A stretch of 64,000 bases of DNA from Aliishimia ponticola (GCF_004803475.1 NZ_SRKY01000001.1:434001-498000); one strand, 5' to 3'. Positions 9,167-21,952 are shown, numbered from the stretch's first letter. Translations and numbers: made by a program. The notes: generated by a model from the sequence alone, not told the origin.

Positions 9167-10306
9167 TCAGCTTTTCGTGATCCAACCGCCGCCGAAGATG
9201 CGCGAACTCTCCGTGTCATAGAACACGCAGGCCTGTCCCGGGGACACGCCGTTTTCCGCAGCCGCCAGTTCCACCACCCCTGTCGTTTCTGATGTGGGGC
9301 GCAGGATCGCTTCGGTCGGCGGACGGGTGGAGCGCACCTTGACCGCCATCGGCCATTCCGAACGCGACATGAGCGGTGCATCGCCGAGCCAGTTGATCTC
9401 GGCCACGGGAACCTGCCGCGTGGCGAGCATTTCGCGCGGGCCGACGATCACTTGCTTGGCGTCCGTGTCCAGCTTGACCACGTAAAGCGGATCTTCCAGC
9501 CCGCCGATACCCAGACCGCGCCGCTGCCCGATCGTGTAATTTATCACGCCCTCATGCTCGCCAAGAACGCGCCCGTCGACATGCACGATCTGACCAGGCG
9601 CAGCCGCGTCAGGGCGCAGTTTGCGGATCACCGATGCGTAATCGCCATCGGGAACAAAGCAAATATCCTGACTGTCAGGCTTGTTCGCCACGCGCAGCCC
9701 ATATTTTTCCGCAAGTGCGCGGGTCGCGTCCTTGGAGGGGAGATGGCCCAGCGGGAAACGCAGGAAATCGAGCTGTTCGGGCGTTGTCGAGAACAGGAAA
9801 TAGGACTGATCGCGCGTCGCATCGGCCGCGCTGTGAAGCTCCGGCCCGTGATCGCCCTGCATGCGTTGAATATAGTGCCCGGTGGCCATGCAATCGGCGT
9901 CCAGATCCTTGGCCGTTTCCAGCAGATCCTTGAATTTCACACGCTCATTGCAGCGGATACAGGGGACCGGCGTGGCCCCGGCCAGATAGCTGTCGGCGAA
10001 TTCGTCAATGACGGCGTCACGGAAAATGTTCTCGTAATCAAGAACATAATGCGGGAAGTTCATATCCTCGGCCACGCGGCGGGCATCGTGAATGTCGATC
10101 CCCGCGCAGCACGCACCCTTCTTGGCCAAGGCCGCCCCATGATCATAAAGCTGCAAGGTCACGCCGACCACGTCATAGCCTTCTTCCTTGAGCATCGCGG
10201 CAACAACGGAACTGTCCACGCCGCCAGACATCGCGACGACGACGCGCGTGTCTTCGGGTGCCTTGGCGAATCCAAGGGAATTGAGGGGCGGGGTTTGATC
10301 CAACAT
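9167..10306 (-). CDS. mnmA: tRNA-specific 2-thiouridylase MnmA
   Basis: Installs the 2-thio group on the wobble uridine (U34) of Lys, Glu and Gln tRNAs. The product has 379 residues with an ATP pyrophosphatase P-loop SGGVDSSV at 27-34, a first catalytic cysteine in [10 protein letters not shown] and a second in [10 protein letters not shown]. It is on the opposite strand to its neighbours and converges with lpxB. The start is preceded by a GGAG site. Confidence 0.96.
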   Translation of the reverse strand: MLDQTPPLNSLGFAKAPEDTRVVVAMSGGVDSSVVAAMLKEEGYDVVGVTLQLYDHGAALAKKGACCAGIDIHDARRVAEDMNFPHYVLDYENIFRDAVIDEFADSYLAGATPVPCIRCNERVKFKDLLETAKDLDADCMATGHYIQRMQGDHGPELHSAADATRDQSYFLFSTTPEQLDFLRFPLGHLPSKDATRALAEKYGLRVANKPDSQDICFVPDGDYASVIRKLRPDAAAPGQIVHVDGRVLGEHEGVINYTIGQRRGLGIGGLEDPLYVVKLDTDAKQVIVGPREMLATRQVPVAEINWLGDAPLMSRSEWPMAVKVRSTRPPTEAILRPTSETTGVVELAAAENGVSPGQACVFYDTESSRIFGGGWITKS

Positions 10307-10430
10307 CAGGGTCTCCGGGGACAGGTCTGCGCGAATATAGGAAAATCCTAACTACTCTCAAGGGGGGGGCTTCACGCTCCTTTAAGCAGATATGGGTCAT
10401 GTTCCGCCCGAGCCAAAGGATGGAACAGTC

Positions 10431-10709
10431 ATGTATCTGAAAAAAGTTGATGGTCCGCGCGCGATCACGCTGCCAGATGGCCAGATTCTGACCCGCGCAG
10501 ATCTGCCGCCGGAAAATACGCGCCGCTGGGTCGTGTCGCGTAAGGTCGCGGTCGTGCGCGGTGTGCTATACGGGCTGTTGTCGCAGGAAGAGGCCTTGGA
10601 AAAATACGGTTTGAGCGATGAAGAGTTCGCCGGATGGGTCAAGGCCGTGGCGGAATACGGCGAAGAGGCGTTGAAGGCGACGGCTGTTCAGAAATATCGA
10701 CAATCTTAA
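10431..10709 (+). CDS. sciP: CtrA inhibitor SciP (DUF1153)
   Basis: Small helix-turn-helix protein that in Caulobacter binds CtrA and DNA and blocks CtrA-activated transcription. The product has 92 residues. The conserved block runs from TLPDGQ through RWVVSRKVAVV, GLLSQEEAL and EEFAGWVKAV to the terminal QKYRQ motif. I chose the ATG at 10431 because homology begins there (MYLKKVDGP); an in-frame ATG at 10392 would add 13 unlikely residues. It lies directly upstream of ctrA in the same orientation, which links inhibitor and target physically. Confidence 0.9.
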   Translation: MYLKKVDGPRAITLPDGQILTRADLPPENTRRWVVSRKVAVVRGVLYGLLSQEEALEKYGLSDEEFAGWVKAVAEYGEEALKATAVQKYRQS

Positions 10710-10734
10710 GTTGACGTGATAAATGTATCTCAGA

Positions 10735-10749
10735 TTAACGTGCGTTTAA
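10735..10749 (+). promoter_or_regulatory. Full CtrA box upstream of ctrA
   Basis: TTAA at 10735-10738 and TTAA at 10746-10749 are separated by exactly 7 bases (TTAA-N7-TTAA, followed by C). This is the consensus CtrA binding site. It lies 57 bases before the ctrA start, so CtrA probably controls its own gene. Confidence 0.85.
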
Positions 10750-10777
10750 CTCTTTTCTACGACAAGGGGTCACAGAG

Positions 10778-10792
10778 TTAATCATAACGTAA
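10778..10792 (+). promoter_or_regulatory. Degenerate second CtrA site
   Basis: TTAA at 10778-10781, then 7 bases, then GTAA at 10789-10792. One mismatch to the CtrA consensus, 14 bases before the start codon. Confidence 0.45.
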
Positions 10793-10805
10793 TCGGAGCT
10801 TTTAG

Positions 10806-11522
10806 ATGCGCGTACTGCTGGTCGAGGACGATCCGACAACTTCGAAAAGCATCGAACTGATGCTGACCCATGCTAACCTGAATGTGTATTCCACGGATTT
10901 GGGCGAAGAAGGGATCGATCTGGCCAAACTGTATGACTATGATCTGATCCTTCTTGACCTTGGCCTGCCGGACATGAACGGGCATGAGGTGTTGCGACAA
11001 TTACGTCTGGCGCGGATCGAAACGCCGATCCTCATTCTGTCGGGTGCCGATGACACGGAAAACAAGCTGAAAGGCTTTGGCTTCGGTGCCGACGATTACC
11101 TGACCAAACCCTTCCATCGCGAAGAACTGGTGGCGCGCATCCATGCAATCATCCGTCGGTCCAAAGGGCATTCGCAGTCCATCATCGACACGGGCCGCAT
11201 CTCTGTGAATCTTGACGCGAAGACCGTGACCGTGGGCGGTAAGCCGGTCCACCTGACTGGCAAAGAATACCAGATGCTCGAACTTCTGTCCCTGCGTAAG
11301 GGCACGACGCTGACCAAGGAAATGTTCCTCAACCACCTGTATGGCGGGATGGATGAACCGGAACTGAAGATCATCGATGTCTTCATCTGCAAGCTCCGCA
11401 AGAAGTTGAGCCAAGCCACGGATGGCGAAAACTATATCGAAACGGTCTGGGGGCGGGGCTATGTCCTGCGCGATCCCGAACCTTCGATGATGGATGAAAC
11501 CCAGATCGCCGTCGGCGCTTAA
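10806..11522 (+). CDS. ctrA: Cell cycle response regulator CtrA
   Basis: OmpR-type response regulator that controls cell-cycle, motility and (in this family) gene-transfer-agent genes. The product has 238 residues: receiver domain at 1-115 with acidic pocket DD at 8-9 and phospho-acceptor Asp51 ([10 protein letters not shown]), and a winged-helix DNA-binding domain at about 125-230 ending [12 protein letters not shown]. The signature RSKGHSQS linker is present. Two CtrA-type sites precede the gene and a strong terminator follows it. Confidence 0.97.
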   Translation: MRVLLVEDDPTTSKSIELMLTHANLNVYSTDLGEEGIDLAKLYDYDLILLDLGLPDMNGHEVLRQLRLARIETPILILSGADDTENKLKGFGFGADDYLTKPFHREELVARIHAIIRRSKGHSQSIIDTGRISVNLDAKTVTVGGKPVHLTGKEYQMLELLSLRKGTTLTKEMFLNHLYGGMDEPELKIIDVFICKLRKKLSQATDGENYIETVWGRGYVLRDPEPSMMDETQIAVGA

Positions 11523-11583
11523 GTTCAAGCAGCGGCACTATGGCCCCGCGCAGAACTGGCCAGCGCGCCATCGATAAAATTTG

Positions 11584-11617
11584 ATCGCCGTTCCACTGGG
11601 AGCGGCGATATTTTTAT
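11584..11617 (+). terminator. Rho-independent terminator of ctrA
   Basis: Eleven-base-pair stem ATCGCCGTTCC / GGAGCGGCGAT with an ACTG loop (one G-T pair), followed by ATTTTTAT. Confidence 0.85.
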
Positions 11618-11689
11618 GTCCGGCGCAGGTATGACTGGCTCTGGACCGCCCGGTATGTCGCGCGTATTTCTGGTGTCCAAGTGAGCTAG

Positions 11690-15906
<4,217 letters not shown>

Positions 15907-15911
15907 CGGAC

Positions 15912-15946
15912 GTTCTCAAATGTTCGCGGATGTTCTCAAAAAGTTC
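15912..15946 (+). promoter_or_regulatory. LexA (SOS) operator with extra GTTC half-sites
   Basis: GTTC occurs at 15912, 15922, 15932 and 15943. The last two form GTTC-N7-GTTC (15932-15946), the alphaproteobacterial LexA box. The first three are spaced 10 bases apart, so all half-sites lie nearly on one face of the helix. The site precedes the 42-aa gene at 16005. Confidence 0.75.
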
Positions 15947-16004
15947 TTTACTTGGCGCAAGGAATATGAGAACAAAAGGTTAACAGATGATTGGGAGCGC
16001 CGAT

Positions 16005-16133
16005 ATGAAAACCCTTGAAGAGCTCAGAGCCGTTTGCCAACGCAGCGCCGGTACGCTGGTGCAAGACATTGCCGGTGTTGCCGCTTTGGGGGTGATGCTG
16101 TTTGGCGCGCTCCACGTCGCCTCGTTTATGTAA
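16005..16133 (+). CDS. Putative SOS-controlled small membrane peptide, 42 aa
   Basis: ATG start with an excellent GGGAG ribosome site 7 bases upstream, TAA stop. Residues 1-20 are polar (MKTLEELRAV start) and residues 22-42 form one hydrophobic helix (IAGVAALGVMLFGALHVASF). No known family recognised. The LexA box about 60 bases upstream suggests induction on DNA damage. The size and topology recall the SOS-induced division inhibitor SidA of Caulobacter, but there is no sequence evidence of homology; function is inference. Confidence 0.65.
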   Translation: MKTLEELRAVCQRSAGTLVQDIAGVAALGVMLFGALHVASFM

Positions 16134-16273
16134 GCTTCTGCCTGCGCTCTCGCGCCGGACTGTCCCGGAACGCTGCCTGTTCCACGGCTGAACTCTGCCT
16201 ATCCCGGCCACTTTCCGTTCTCGTCCCGAACGGTTGGACATCCCCCGGATCCCCCGTGAGAAACGCTTGCCTT

Positions 16274-16310
16274 GCGCCGCACTCCTGCCCGGAGTTGCGG
16301 CGCTTTTTTT
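16274..16310 (+). terminator. Strong Rho-independent terminator
   Basis: Stem GCGCCGCA(C)TCC / GGAGTTGCGGCGC with one unpaired base and a TGCCC loop, followed by seven T residues. It ends the transcript carrying the 42-aa peptide; the roughly 140 bases between peptide and terminator hold two further small inverted repeats. Confidence 0.9.
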
Positions 16311-16332
16311 GTCCGGTGCGTGGGGGGGGCGG

Positions 16333-16785
16333 TCAGGCGCAGGCGGCGCGGCGCGCATGTTCCGCAGCTTCGGCAGCGGCTTCGATCGACAGCATGATCG
16401 ACGCATGGCGATTCTTGAAATCGCGCGCGGGCACCAGCACTTCGTACCCGTCAAAAGGCGCGTCCGGTACCGGGCCGTTTTCCTTCAGCATGGCCCGCAA
16501 CGCATCGCGGGCAGCGGCCAGTTCCTCCGGCGTGCGGCCCAGAACGGCCTCGCCGGTCACGGCGGCGGCGGCCTGACCCAAGGCGCAGGCTTTGACGTCC
16601 TGCGCAAACTCAGACACACGGCCATCTTCCAGCCGCACATCCGCCGTCACTTGCGAGCCGCATACAGGCGAGCGGCGCTTGGATGTCGCGTGCGGTGCAT
16701 CCAGACGGCCCAGATGCGGTATCTCTGCTGCGAGCGCCAGAATACGCCCGGAATAGAGTTTGATGAGATCGTTTTCGCCGCTCAT
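16333..16785 (-). CDS. NifU/IscU-like iron-sulfur cluster scaffold protein
   Basis: Predicted scaffold on which Fe-S clusters are built. The product has 150 residues with the family cysteines in PVCGSQ (Cys42) and VKACALGQA (Cys68), plus a cysteine near the C-terminus (RRAACA). Compared with canonical IscU the chain lacks the LPPVK chaperone-recognition motif. It is transcribed divergently from hisI. Confidence 0.85.
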   Translation of the reverse strand: MSGENDLIKLYSGRILALAAEIPHLGRLDAPHATSKRRSPVCGSQVTADVRLEDGRVSEFAQDVKACALGQAAAAVTGEAVLGRTPEELAAARDALRAMLKENGPVPDAPFDGYEVLVPARDFKNRHASIMLSIEAAAEAAEHARRAACA

Positions 16786-16857
16786 GCTGCGGGTTTCCTT
16801 TTCCGACTGAACCTATAGATAGGCAGAACACTCCGGCTTGCCAAAGGTTTTTGCCCC

Positions 16858-17217
16858 ATGTCCTTCGATCCCGATACTTTGGTCTATAACGCTGATGGTC
16901 TGATCCCGGTCATTGCCCAAGATCATGCCTCGGGTGAAGTGCTGATGATGGCGTGGATGAATGTCGAAGCGGTGCGCCGGACACTCGACACCCGCCGCGT
17001 TACCTATTGGAGCCGATCGCGCCAATCCTTCTGGATCAAGGGGGAGACGAGCGGCCATACGCAGGCGTTGGTTAATTTGCGCGTCGATTGTGATCGCGAC
17101 TGCCTTCTGGCGCTTGTGAAACAAATCGGTCCGGCCTGTCATACCGGGCGACGGACTTGCTTTTATACCGACGTCACAGAGGGTTCCGAGGAAGAGTTGA
17201 TGTCACCCATGGTCTAA
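16858..17217 (+). CDS. hisI: Phosphoribosyl-AMP cyclohydrolase HisI
   Basis: Third step of histidine synthesis: opens the purine ring of phosphoribosyl-AMP. The single-domain 119-residue form is not fused to HisE. Metal-binding motifs DCDRDC and the cysteine of HTGRRTCFY are visible. Its last 15 bases overlap the end of gluQ on the other strand. Confidence 0.95.
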   Translation: MSFDPDTLVYNADGLIPVIAQDHASGEVLMMAWMNVEAVRRTLDTRRVTYWSRSRQSFWIKGETSGHTQALVNLRVDCDRDCLLALVKQIGPACHTGRRTCFYTDVTEGSEEELMSPMV

Positions 17218-18129
17218 CCCGACCTTGCGGCGGATATCGTCGGGCGTCGCGCCCTCTGCCCGGAATTTCGACAAAGCCCTTGCATCATCGCGCTTTGCAA
17301 GCCGTTTGCCTGTCTCGTCCCGGATCAATCGGTGGTGATGATAGCGCGGCGTGCGAAGCCCCAGGAGGCCTTGCAGAAGAACGTGAATCCGCGTCGCTTC
17401 GAACAGGTCGGCCCCGCGCACCACATCCGTGATCCCCTGCGCCGCGTCATCAAGAACCACGGACAAATGGTACGACGTGCCCATGTCTCTGCGGGCTAGA
17501 ACGACGGCGCCAATCGTCTCGATCACCTCCGCATAAGAGAACGCGATGTCACCTGTCTGCCCGTCCGGACCGGCACCCGTTTCGGTGAAATGCGCGATCT
17601 TGTCGTAGGCTGTGCCGTTCTGCCCAATCGGCGCGGTAAACCCGTTCGCCACCTCTTGCGCACGCCAAACATCAAGACGCAGGGCCATATCCGTGGGGCG
17701 CGGCGGCGGGGTCTGTCCGGTCCAGCCGCCGGTGTTCCGGCATGTGCCGGGATAAACGATACCGTCTGGCCCGATCAGCGGCGCGCCTTCTTGGGGGGCC
17801 GATGCGGCCTCAACTATATCGCGGCGATTGCATGTGCAGGCAAACAGAAGGTGTTGATCCCACAGACGGTCCAACGCGTCGGCATAGACCGCAAGACGGT
17901 CTGACTGGCGTATCACCGGTTCGGACCATGTCAGGCCAAGCCAGCGCAGATCGTCATAAATCTGCGCTTCCCATTCCGGCTTGGATCGGGCGCGGTCGAT
18001 ATCTTCGATCCGCAACAGGAACGTCCCGCCAACGGCGCGCGCCATGTCATGGGCCAGCATCGCGGAATAGGCATGCCCAAGATGCAAAGGGCCAGTCGGT
18101 GACGGGGCAAATCGTGTGGTGAATGTCAC
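17203..18129 (-). CDS. gluQ: Glutamyl-Q tRNA(Asp) synthetase GluQ
   Basis: GluRS paralogue lacking the anticodon-binding domain; attaches glutamate to queuosine in tRNA(Asp). The product has 308 residues with HIGH-like motif GPLHLGHA near 12-19, cysteines in FACTCNR (zinc site) and KMSKS-like KRLAKRD near the C-terminus. The start overlaps the stop of the upstream methyltransferase by 4 bases, so the two are co-translated. Confidence 0.93.
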   Translation of the reverse strand: MTFTTRFAPSPTGPLHLGHAYSAMLAHDMARAVGGTFLLRIEDIDRARSKPEWEAQIYDDLRWLGLTWSEPVIRQSDRLAVYADALDRLWDQHLLFACTCNRRDIVEAASAPQEGAPLIGPDGIVYPGTCRNTGGWTGQTPPPRPTDMALRLDVWRAQEVANGFTAPIGQNGTAYDKIAHFTETGAGPDGQTGDIAFSYAEVIETIGAVVLARRDMGTSYHLSVVLDDAAQGITDVVRGADLFEATRIHVLLQGLLGLRTPRYHHHRLIRDETGKRLAKRDDARALSKFRAEGATPDDIRRKVGLDHG

Positions 18130-18740
18130 GCTTTTTCAATGATATATACGGTGGAGTTCAAGCCGATCCCTGGCAGGTGCGGGCCATGCTCTTTGAACAG
18201 AAGGCGCGCGGCCCCGCAATCCATCCATTCGGAGAGGCGGCCTTCATTCGCCGGGTCTTCCAGAGCGTGATCGTTGAAGGACAGAACCAGCTTTCCCTGC
18301 GACGGCAGGGCGTGCATCAGGCTGTCGAAGACGCTGATTGGTGCCGCGCCCGCGCCGATGACGCCAATGGCGGCGATGGCGGTATATTGGCCGGGGCGTT
18401 CCACTGGCGGGCTGTCGGCTTCGATGGTGGACAGGTTGCGATAGACCTGCTTTTCCGCCGCCTGTTTCAGCATATCGGCAGAGAGATCGACGCCATCGAT
18501 TGCCGTGAAACCTGCTTGGGCCAAGGCCGCTCCGGACAGCCCGGTGCCGCATCCGAAATCCAGGATTGGGGCGCTCAGATCGTCCACATATTCGGCCAGC
18601 GCCTGTGCGCATCGGCGCGGTGTGGCATATCCGCTTTCACCGACCTCCGCATCGTAAGTCTTGGCCCAGTCATCATAGAGCGCGCGTGTCTGCGCCGCAT
18701 CGCGCGCCGCGTATACTTTGTTCAGAAATCCATCACCCAT
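18126..18740 (-). CDS. Class I SAM-dependent methyltransferase
   Basis: Predicted methyltransferase of 204 residues. The SAM-binding motif I is ILDFGCGTGLSGAAL at about 59-73, followed by the acidic motif DGVDLSADML. Substrate cannot be told from sequence. It is coupled to gluQ (ATGA overlap), but this does not by itself imply a tRNA substrate. Confidence 0.85.
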   Translation of the reverse strand: MGDGFLNKVYAARDAAQTRALYDDWAKTYDAEVGESGYATPRRCAQALAEYVDDLSAPILDFGCGTGLSGAALAQAGFTAIDGVDLSADMLKQAAEKQVYRNLSTIEADSPPVERPGQYTAIAAIGVIGAGAAPISVFDSLMHALPSQGKLVLSFNDHALEDPANEGRLSEWMDCGAARLLFKEHGPHLPGIGLNSTVYIIEKA

Positions 18741-18779
18741 AAGGAACTATAGGCGATGCGTTTCAGGCGCGTCCAGTGG

Positions 18780-20132
18780 TCAGGCGGGCAGGGGCTGCGC
18801 GCGCAGCCAGTCTGCCATGTCGATTTTCGCCCGGTCGGTATAGGCCTTGTAGCGATCCTTCCGGCCGCGACGGCCGCCTTTGACGCCCTCAAGCGGCGGG
18901 AACAGCCCGAAATTGACATTCATCGGCTGGAAGGTTTTCGCCTCTGCGCCGCCGGTGATATGCGTGATCAACGCACCCATTGCGGTGGTCGGCGGAGGCG
19001 GCGCGATCTCGTGCCCCAGAATTTCCGCCGCGGCCATTCGCCCCGCGACCAATCCCATCGCCGCACTTTCGACATAGCCTTCGACGCCCGTGATCTGCCC
19101 GGCAAAGCGGATATGGGGGCGAGAGCGCAGCCGCATTTGCGAGTCGAGCAGCGTTGGCGAGTTGAGGAACGTGTTCCGGTGGATGCCGCCAAGACGCGCG
19201 AATTTCGCGTTCTCAAGTCCGGGAATCATCCGGAAAACATCAGTTTGCGCGCCGTACTTCATCTTGGTCTGAAAGCCGACGATATTGAACAGCGTGCCAA
19301 GTTTGTTGTCGCGGCGCAGCTGAACGACGGCATGTGCCTTAATCTCGGGCTGGTGCGGGTTGGTCAGGCCCACGGGCTTCATCGGACCGTGCCGCAGCGT
19401 TTCGCGCCCGCGCTCCGCCATAACTTCGATGGGCAGGCAGCCGTCGAAATATCCGGCTGTCTCACCCTCATGAAATTCGGTTTTGTCAGCGCTGAGCAAT
19501 GCGTCGATGAACGCCTCATATTGATCCTTGTCCATCGGGCAGTTGAGATAGGCGGTGCGCTCTTCCTCTGTCTCGCCCTTGTCATAGCGGGACTGCATCC
19601 AGGCGCGGCTCATGTCGATGGAATCGAAATAGACGATGGGCGCGATCGCGTCGAAAAAGGCCAGCGCGTCCTTGCCGGTTTCCTGGGCGATTGCGGCGCC
19701 AAGATCGCTTGACGTCAAAGGGCCGGTTGCAAAGATCCAATGCCCCCCGTCTGGAAGCGCGGTAATCTCTCCTAACGCAACTGTAACTTTAGGATGGCCT
19801 TGTAAGCGATTGGTGATCCAGTCAGAAAACGCATCGCGGTCTACGGCCAACGCGCCGCCCGCCGGTAACTTGTGTTGATCTGCGGAGGTCATGATCAGCC
19901 CATTGGCCGCGCGCATTTCCCAATGTAGCAGACCCACTGCGTTCTGCTCGTCGTCATCGGACCGGAACGAGTTGGAGCAGACCATCTCGGCCAAGTTTCC
20001 AGTCTGGTGCGCGAAGGTTTCCACTTTGGGCCGCATTTCGTGCAGAACCACGTCGATCCCGGCCTCTGCTGCCTGCCATGCAGCTTCCGCGCCGGCCATG
20101 CCGCCGCCCACAATATGCAATGTCTTATCCAT
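18780..20132 (-). CDS. trmFO: Folate-dependent tRNA (uracil-54) methyltransferase TrmFO
   Basis: Flavoprotein that methylates U54 of tRNA using methylenetetrahydrofolate. The product has 450 residues with N-terminal FAD-binding [11 protein letters not shown] and the family block [15 protein letters not shown]. Its 5' untranslated region contains the pseudoknot-capable element at 20155-20262. Confidence 0.96.
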   Translation of the reverse strand: MDKTLHIVGGGMAGAEAAWQAAEAGIDVVLHEMRPKVETFAHQTGNLAEMVCSNSFRSDDDEQNAVGLLHWEMRAANGLIMTSADQHKLPAGGALAVDRDAFSDWITNRLQGHPKVTVALGEITALPDGGHWIFATGPLTSSDLGAAIAQETGKDALAFFDAIAPIVYFDSIDMSRAWMQSRYDKGETEEERTAYLNCPMDKDQYEAFIDALLSADKTEFHEGETAGYFDGCLPIEVMAERGRETLRHGPMKPVGLTNPHQPEIKAHAVVQLRRDNKLGTLFNIVGFQTKMKYGAQTDVFRMIPGLENAKFARLGGIHRNTFLNSPTLLDSQMRLRSRPHIRFAGQITGVEGYVESAAMGLVAGRMAAAEILGHEIAPPPPTTAMGALITHITGGAEAKTFQPMNVNFGLFPPLEGVKGGRRGRKDRYKAYTDRAKIDMADWLRAQPLPA

Positions 20133-20154
20133 GCGCGCGATCTAAGCCAGGTGC

Positions 20155-20262
20155 TGCGGAAGGACAAGGTGTAGGGAGAGAGCATGGGGTCGCCGCCGCG
20201 GGAATTAGGTAGGTCGGTGAGAGGACGACCCTGGAGGAACCTTCCGCAATGCGGCGACCCAT
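20155..20262. other. Intergenic element able to form an H-type pseudoknot; strand unknown
   Basis: Two interlocked inverted repeats: TGCGGAAGG (20155-20163) with CCTTCCGCA (20240-20248), and ATGGGGTCGCCGC (20184-20196) with GCGGCGACCCAT (20251-20262, one bulged G). A 5-bp hairpin GGTCG/CGACC (212-216 with 226-230, plus 20000) lies inside. The order A-B-A'-B' is that of a pseudoknot on either strand. It is in the 224-base gap upstream of trmFO. I recognise no Rfam family; SRP and RNase P hallmarks are absent. Confidence 0.5.
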
Positions 20263-20355
20263 AGTGCTTGCCTAGCTTTTGCCACAAACCCGCCCAAATC
20301 CAAAGCGCCGATTTCGAAACAATAGGGCGCGCGAATGGAAACAACCGCAGGTAGG

Positions 20356-21141
20356 CTACTGCGTCCAGTTCGGATCGCGCTTTTCAAGGAAGGCGGCGAT
20401 GCCTTCTTCGGTGTCGCGGTACAGCATGTTTTCGACCATGACCTCGCCGGTATAGGCGTAGGCTTCGTCCAGCGGCATCTGCAACTGATTGTAGAACGCC
20501 TCTTTGCCGATCTTCACCGCCGCGCCAAGTTTGGCGGCAATCACCTCGGCCAATTCCTGGGTCTGCGCCGCAAGCGTGTCATGGGGGACAACCCGGTTCA
20601 CAAGGCCAAGCGTCTGCGCGCGGTCCGCATCGATGAAAGTGCCGGTCGTCAGCATTTCAAAGGCGTGCTTGCGCGGGATATTGCGCGACAGCGCGACCAT
20701 CGGGGTCGAGCAGAACAGCCCGATATTGACGCCGTTGACGCCGAATTTGGTTCCCTCCGCCGCGACCGCCATATCGCAGGACGCAACAAGCTGGCAGCCC
20801 GCCGCCGTCGCAATTCCGTGGACCTGCGCGATAACCGGTTGGGGCAGGGACTGCACGGCCTGCATCATGCGGGCGCAGCGGTTGAAGAGATCGGCGAAAT
20901 AGGCCTTGCCGCCATCCTCCGCCTGCCGCCCGGCGGTCATTTGCTTCAGATCGTGGCCCGCGCAGAACGCCTTGCCGGTGCCGGACAGGATGACCGCGCG
21001 GATGCTTCGATCATTTTGCAAACTGTCGAATTCACTTTGCAAAGCCTCCAACATCTCGTCCGACAGGGCATTCAGCCGCTCCGGCGCGTTCATTTGCAAA
21101 TGCGCGACCGCGCCCGTGACGTTCCGTTCCAGTATGCTCAT
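20356..21141 (-). CDS. Enoyl-CoA hydratase/isomerase family protein
   Basis: Crotonase-fold enzyme of 261 residues, probably acting on an acyl-CoA substrate. The oxyanion-hole segment GKAFCAGHDLKQM is at about 55-67 and the second loop is near GVNIGLFCSTP. I chose the ATG at 21141 because a GGGGAGG site lies just upstream; an in-frame ATG at 21168 is also possible. The 5' part carries three copies of the octamer TTTGCAAA. Exact substrate unknown. Confidence 0.88.
   Translation of the reverse strand: MSILERNVTGAVAHLQMNAPERLNALSDEMLEALQSEFDSLQNDRSIRAVILSGTGKAFCAGHDLKQMTAGRQAEDGGKAYFADLFNRCARMMQAVQSLPQPVIAQVHGIATAAGCQLVASCDMAVAAEGTKFGVNGVNIGLFCSTPMVALSRNIPRKHAFEMLTTGTFIDADRAQTLGLVNRVVPHDTLAAQTQELAEVIAAKLGAAVKIGKEAFYNQLQMPLDEAYAYTGEVMVENMLYRDTEEGIAAFLEKRDPNWTQ
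21015..21100. repeat. TTTGCAAA cluster 1 (three copies)
   Basis: Palindromic octamer TTTGCAAA at 21015-21022, 21036-21043 and 21093-21100. The first two start 21 bases apart. All lie in the coding region of the enoyl-CoA hydratase gene and force the less favoured Leu codon TTG. Confidence 0.85.
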
Positions 21142-21199
21142 GTTGCACCTCCCCTCGCTATGCGCCAACTCTAGGCCCTACGATACGGGAGGGAAAGTA

Positions 21200-21643
21200 A
21201 TGTCGCCAAAGATGTCAGCCGACGCATTCAACGCGTTTCTCGAACGAAACTTTCCGCAGGTTTCGGGCGAGTTCGAGGTGATCGATCTGTATGATATGGG
21301 CGCGCGAACGCGGCTTATCGTCAAGGACAAGCACCTACGGCCCGGCGGCACGGTTTCGGGGCCGACGCTGTTCGGATTGGCGGATCTGGCGATGTATGCG
21401 GCGATTTTGGGAATGGTCGGGCCCAAGGCGCTGGCCGTTACCACCAATTGCAGCATCGATTTCATGCGCAAGCCTGAGGCGACGACGAACCTGATTGGCG
21501 AATGCCGTCTGCACAAACTGGGCCGCGTGCTTGCCGTGGGCGATGTGCTGATCTTCCCGGAGGGGTCGGATAAGGCGGTTGCGCGGGCGTCGTTGACCTA
21601 TTCCCTGCCGCCGGCGGGGTCGGCTGCCGACATTGATGCCTGA
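21200..21643 (+). CDS. PaaI-type hot-dog fold thioesterase
   Basis: Predicted acyl-CoA thioesterase of 147 residues with the family motif region GGTVSGPTLFGLADLAMYAA. The open frame extends about 290 bases upstream across the divergent hydratase gene, but the ATG at 21200 has a GGGAGGGAAAG site and matches the family length. It is divergent from the enoyl-CoA hydratase gene, so the pair may share a promoter region and a pathway. Confidence 0.88.
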   Translation: MSPKMSADAFNAFLERNFPQVSGEFEVIDLYDMGARTRLIVKDKHLRPGGTVSGPTLFGLADLAMYAAILGMVGPKALAVTTNCSIDFMRKPEATTNLIGECRLHKLGRVLAVGDVLIFPEGSDKAVARASLTYSLPPAGSAADIDA

Positions 21644-21711
21644 CGGGCATTGCTGACGGGTTTCGCGCAGCGGGGAAGAGGGCGCCGCAATGCGCCGCCC
21701 TCAGTCATGAT

Positions 21712-21936
21712 TTAAGCGATCCAGAACGGTTTTCGCGCCTCGCGCCGCGCATCTCGCGCGGTGATGCCGATGTCATTCAGGTGACAGTGTTCCAGCCGGT
21801 TCAACTGTTTTCGCGTGCGCCGGCGTTCTTCCCATTTGACCACGATGACGACCAGTTGCAGCGCAAGGGTCGAAACCGGCGTAAGCGGGCGATCCGACAG
21901 ATAGTGCAGGGCATGTGTCTGGTGTGTCTGTGTCAT
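21712..21936 (-). CDS. DUF1127 domain protein
   Basis: Small basic protein of 74 residues. The C-terminal half (RTRKQLNRLEHCHLNDIGI) is the DUF1127 arginine-rich signature, found in alphaproteobacterial proteins linked to phosphate and carbon metabolism and RNA binding. ATG at 21936 follows a GAAAGGA site. It is divergent from the MocR-type regulator, which is a likely controller of it. Confidence 0.85.
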   Translation of the reverse strand: MTQTHQTHALHYLSDRPLTPVSTLALQLVVIVVKWEERRRTRKQLNRLEHCHLNDIGITARDARREARKPFWIA

Positions 21937-21952
21937 CGTGTGTCCTTTCGAA

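Noticed and set aside
17289-17296. TTTGCAAG as an extra copy of the octamer set
   Set aside because: One mismatch breaks the palindrome and no partner lies 21-24 bases away; the similar TTTGCAAC near 46384 was rejected on the same ground.
20155-20262. SRP (4.5S) RNA, RNase P RNA or tmRNA
   Set aside because: The GGAAGGAAGCAG apical motif of SRP RNA, the conserved ends of RNase P RNA and the tRNA-like parts of tmRNA are all absent on both strands.
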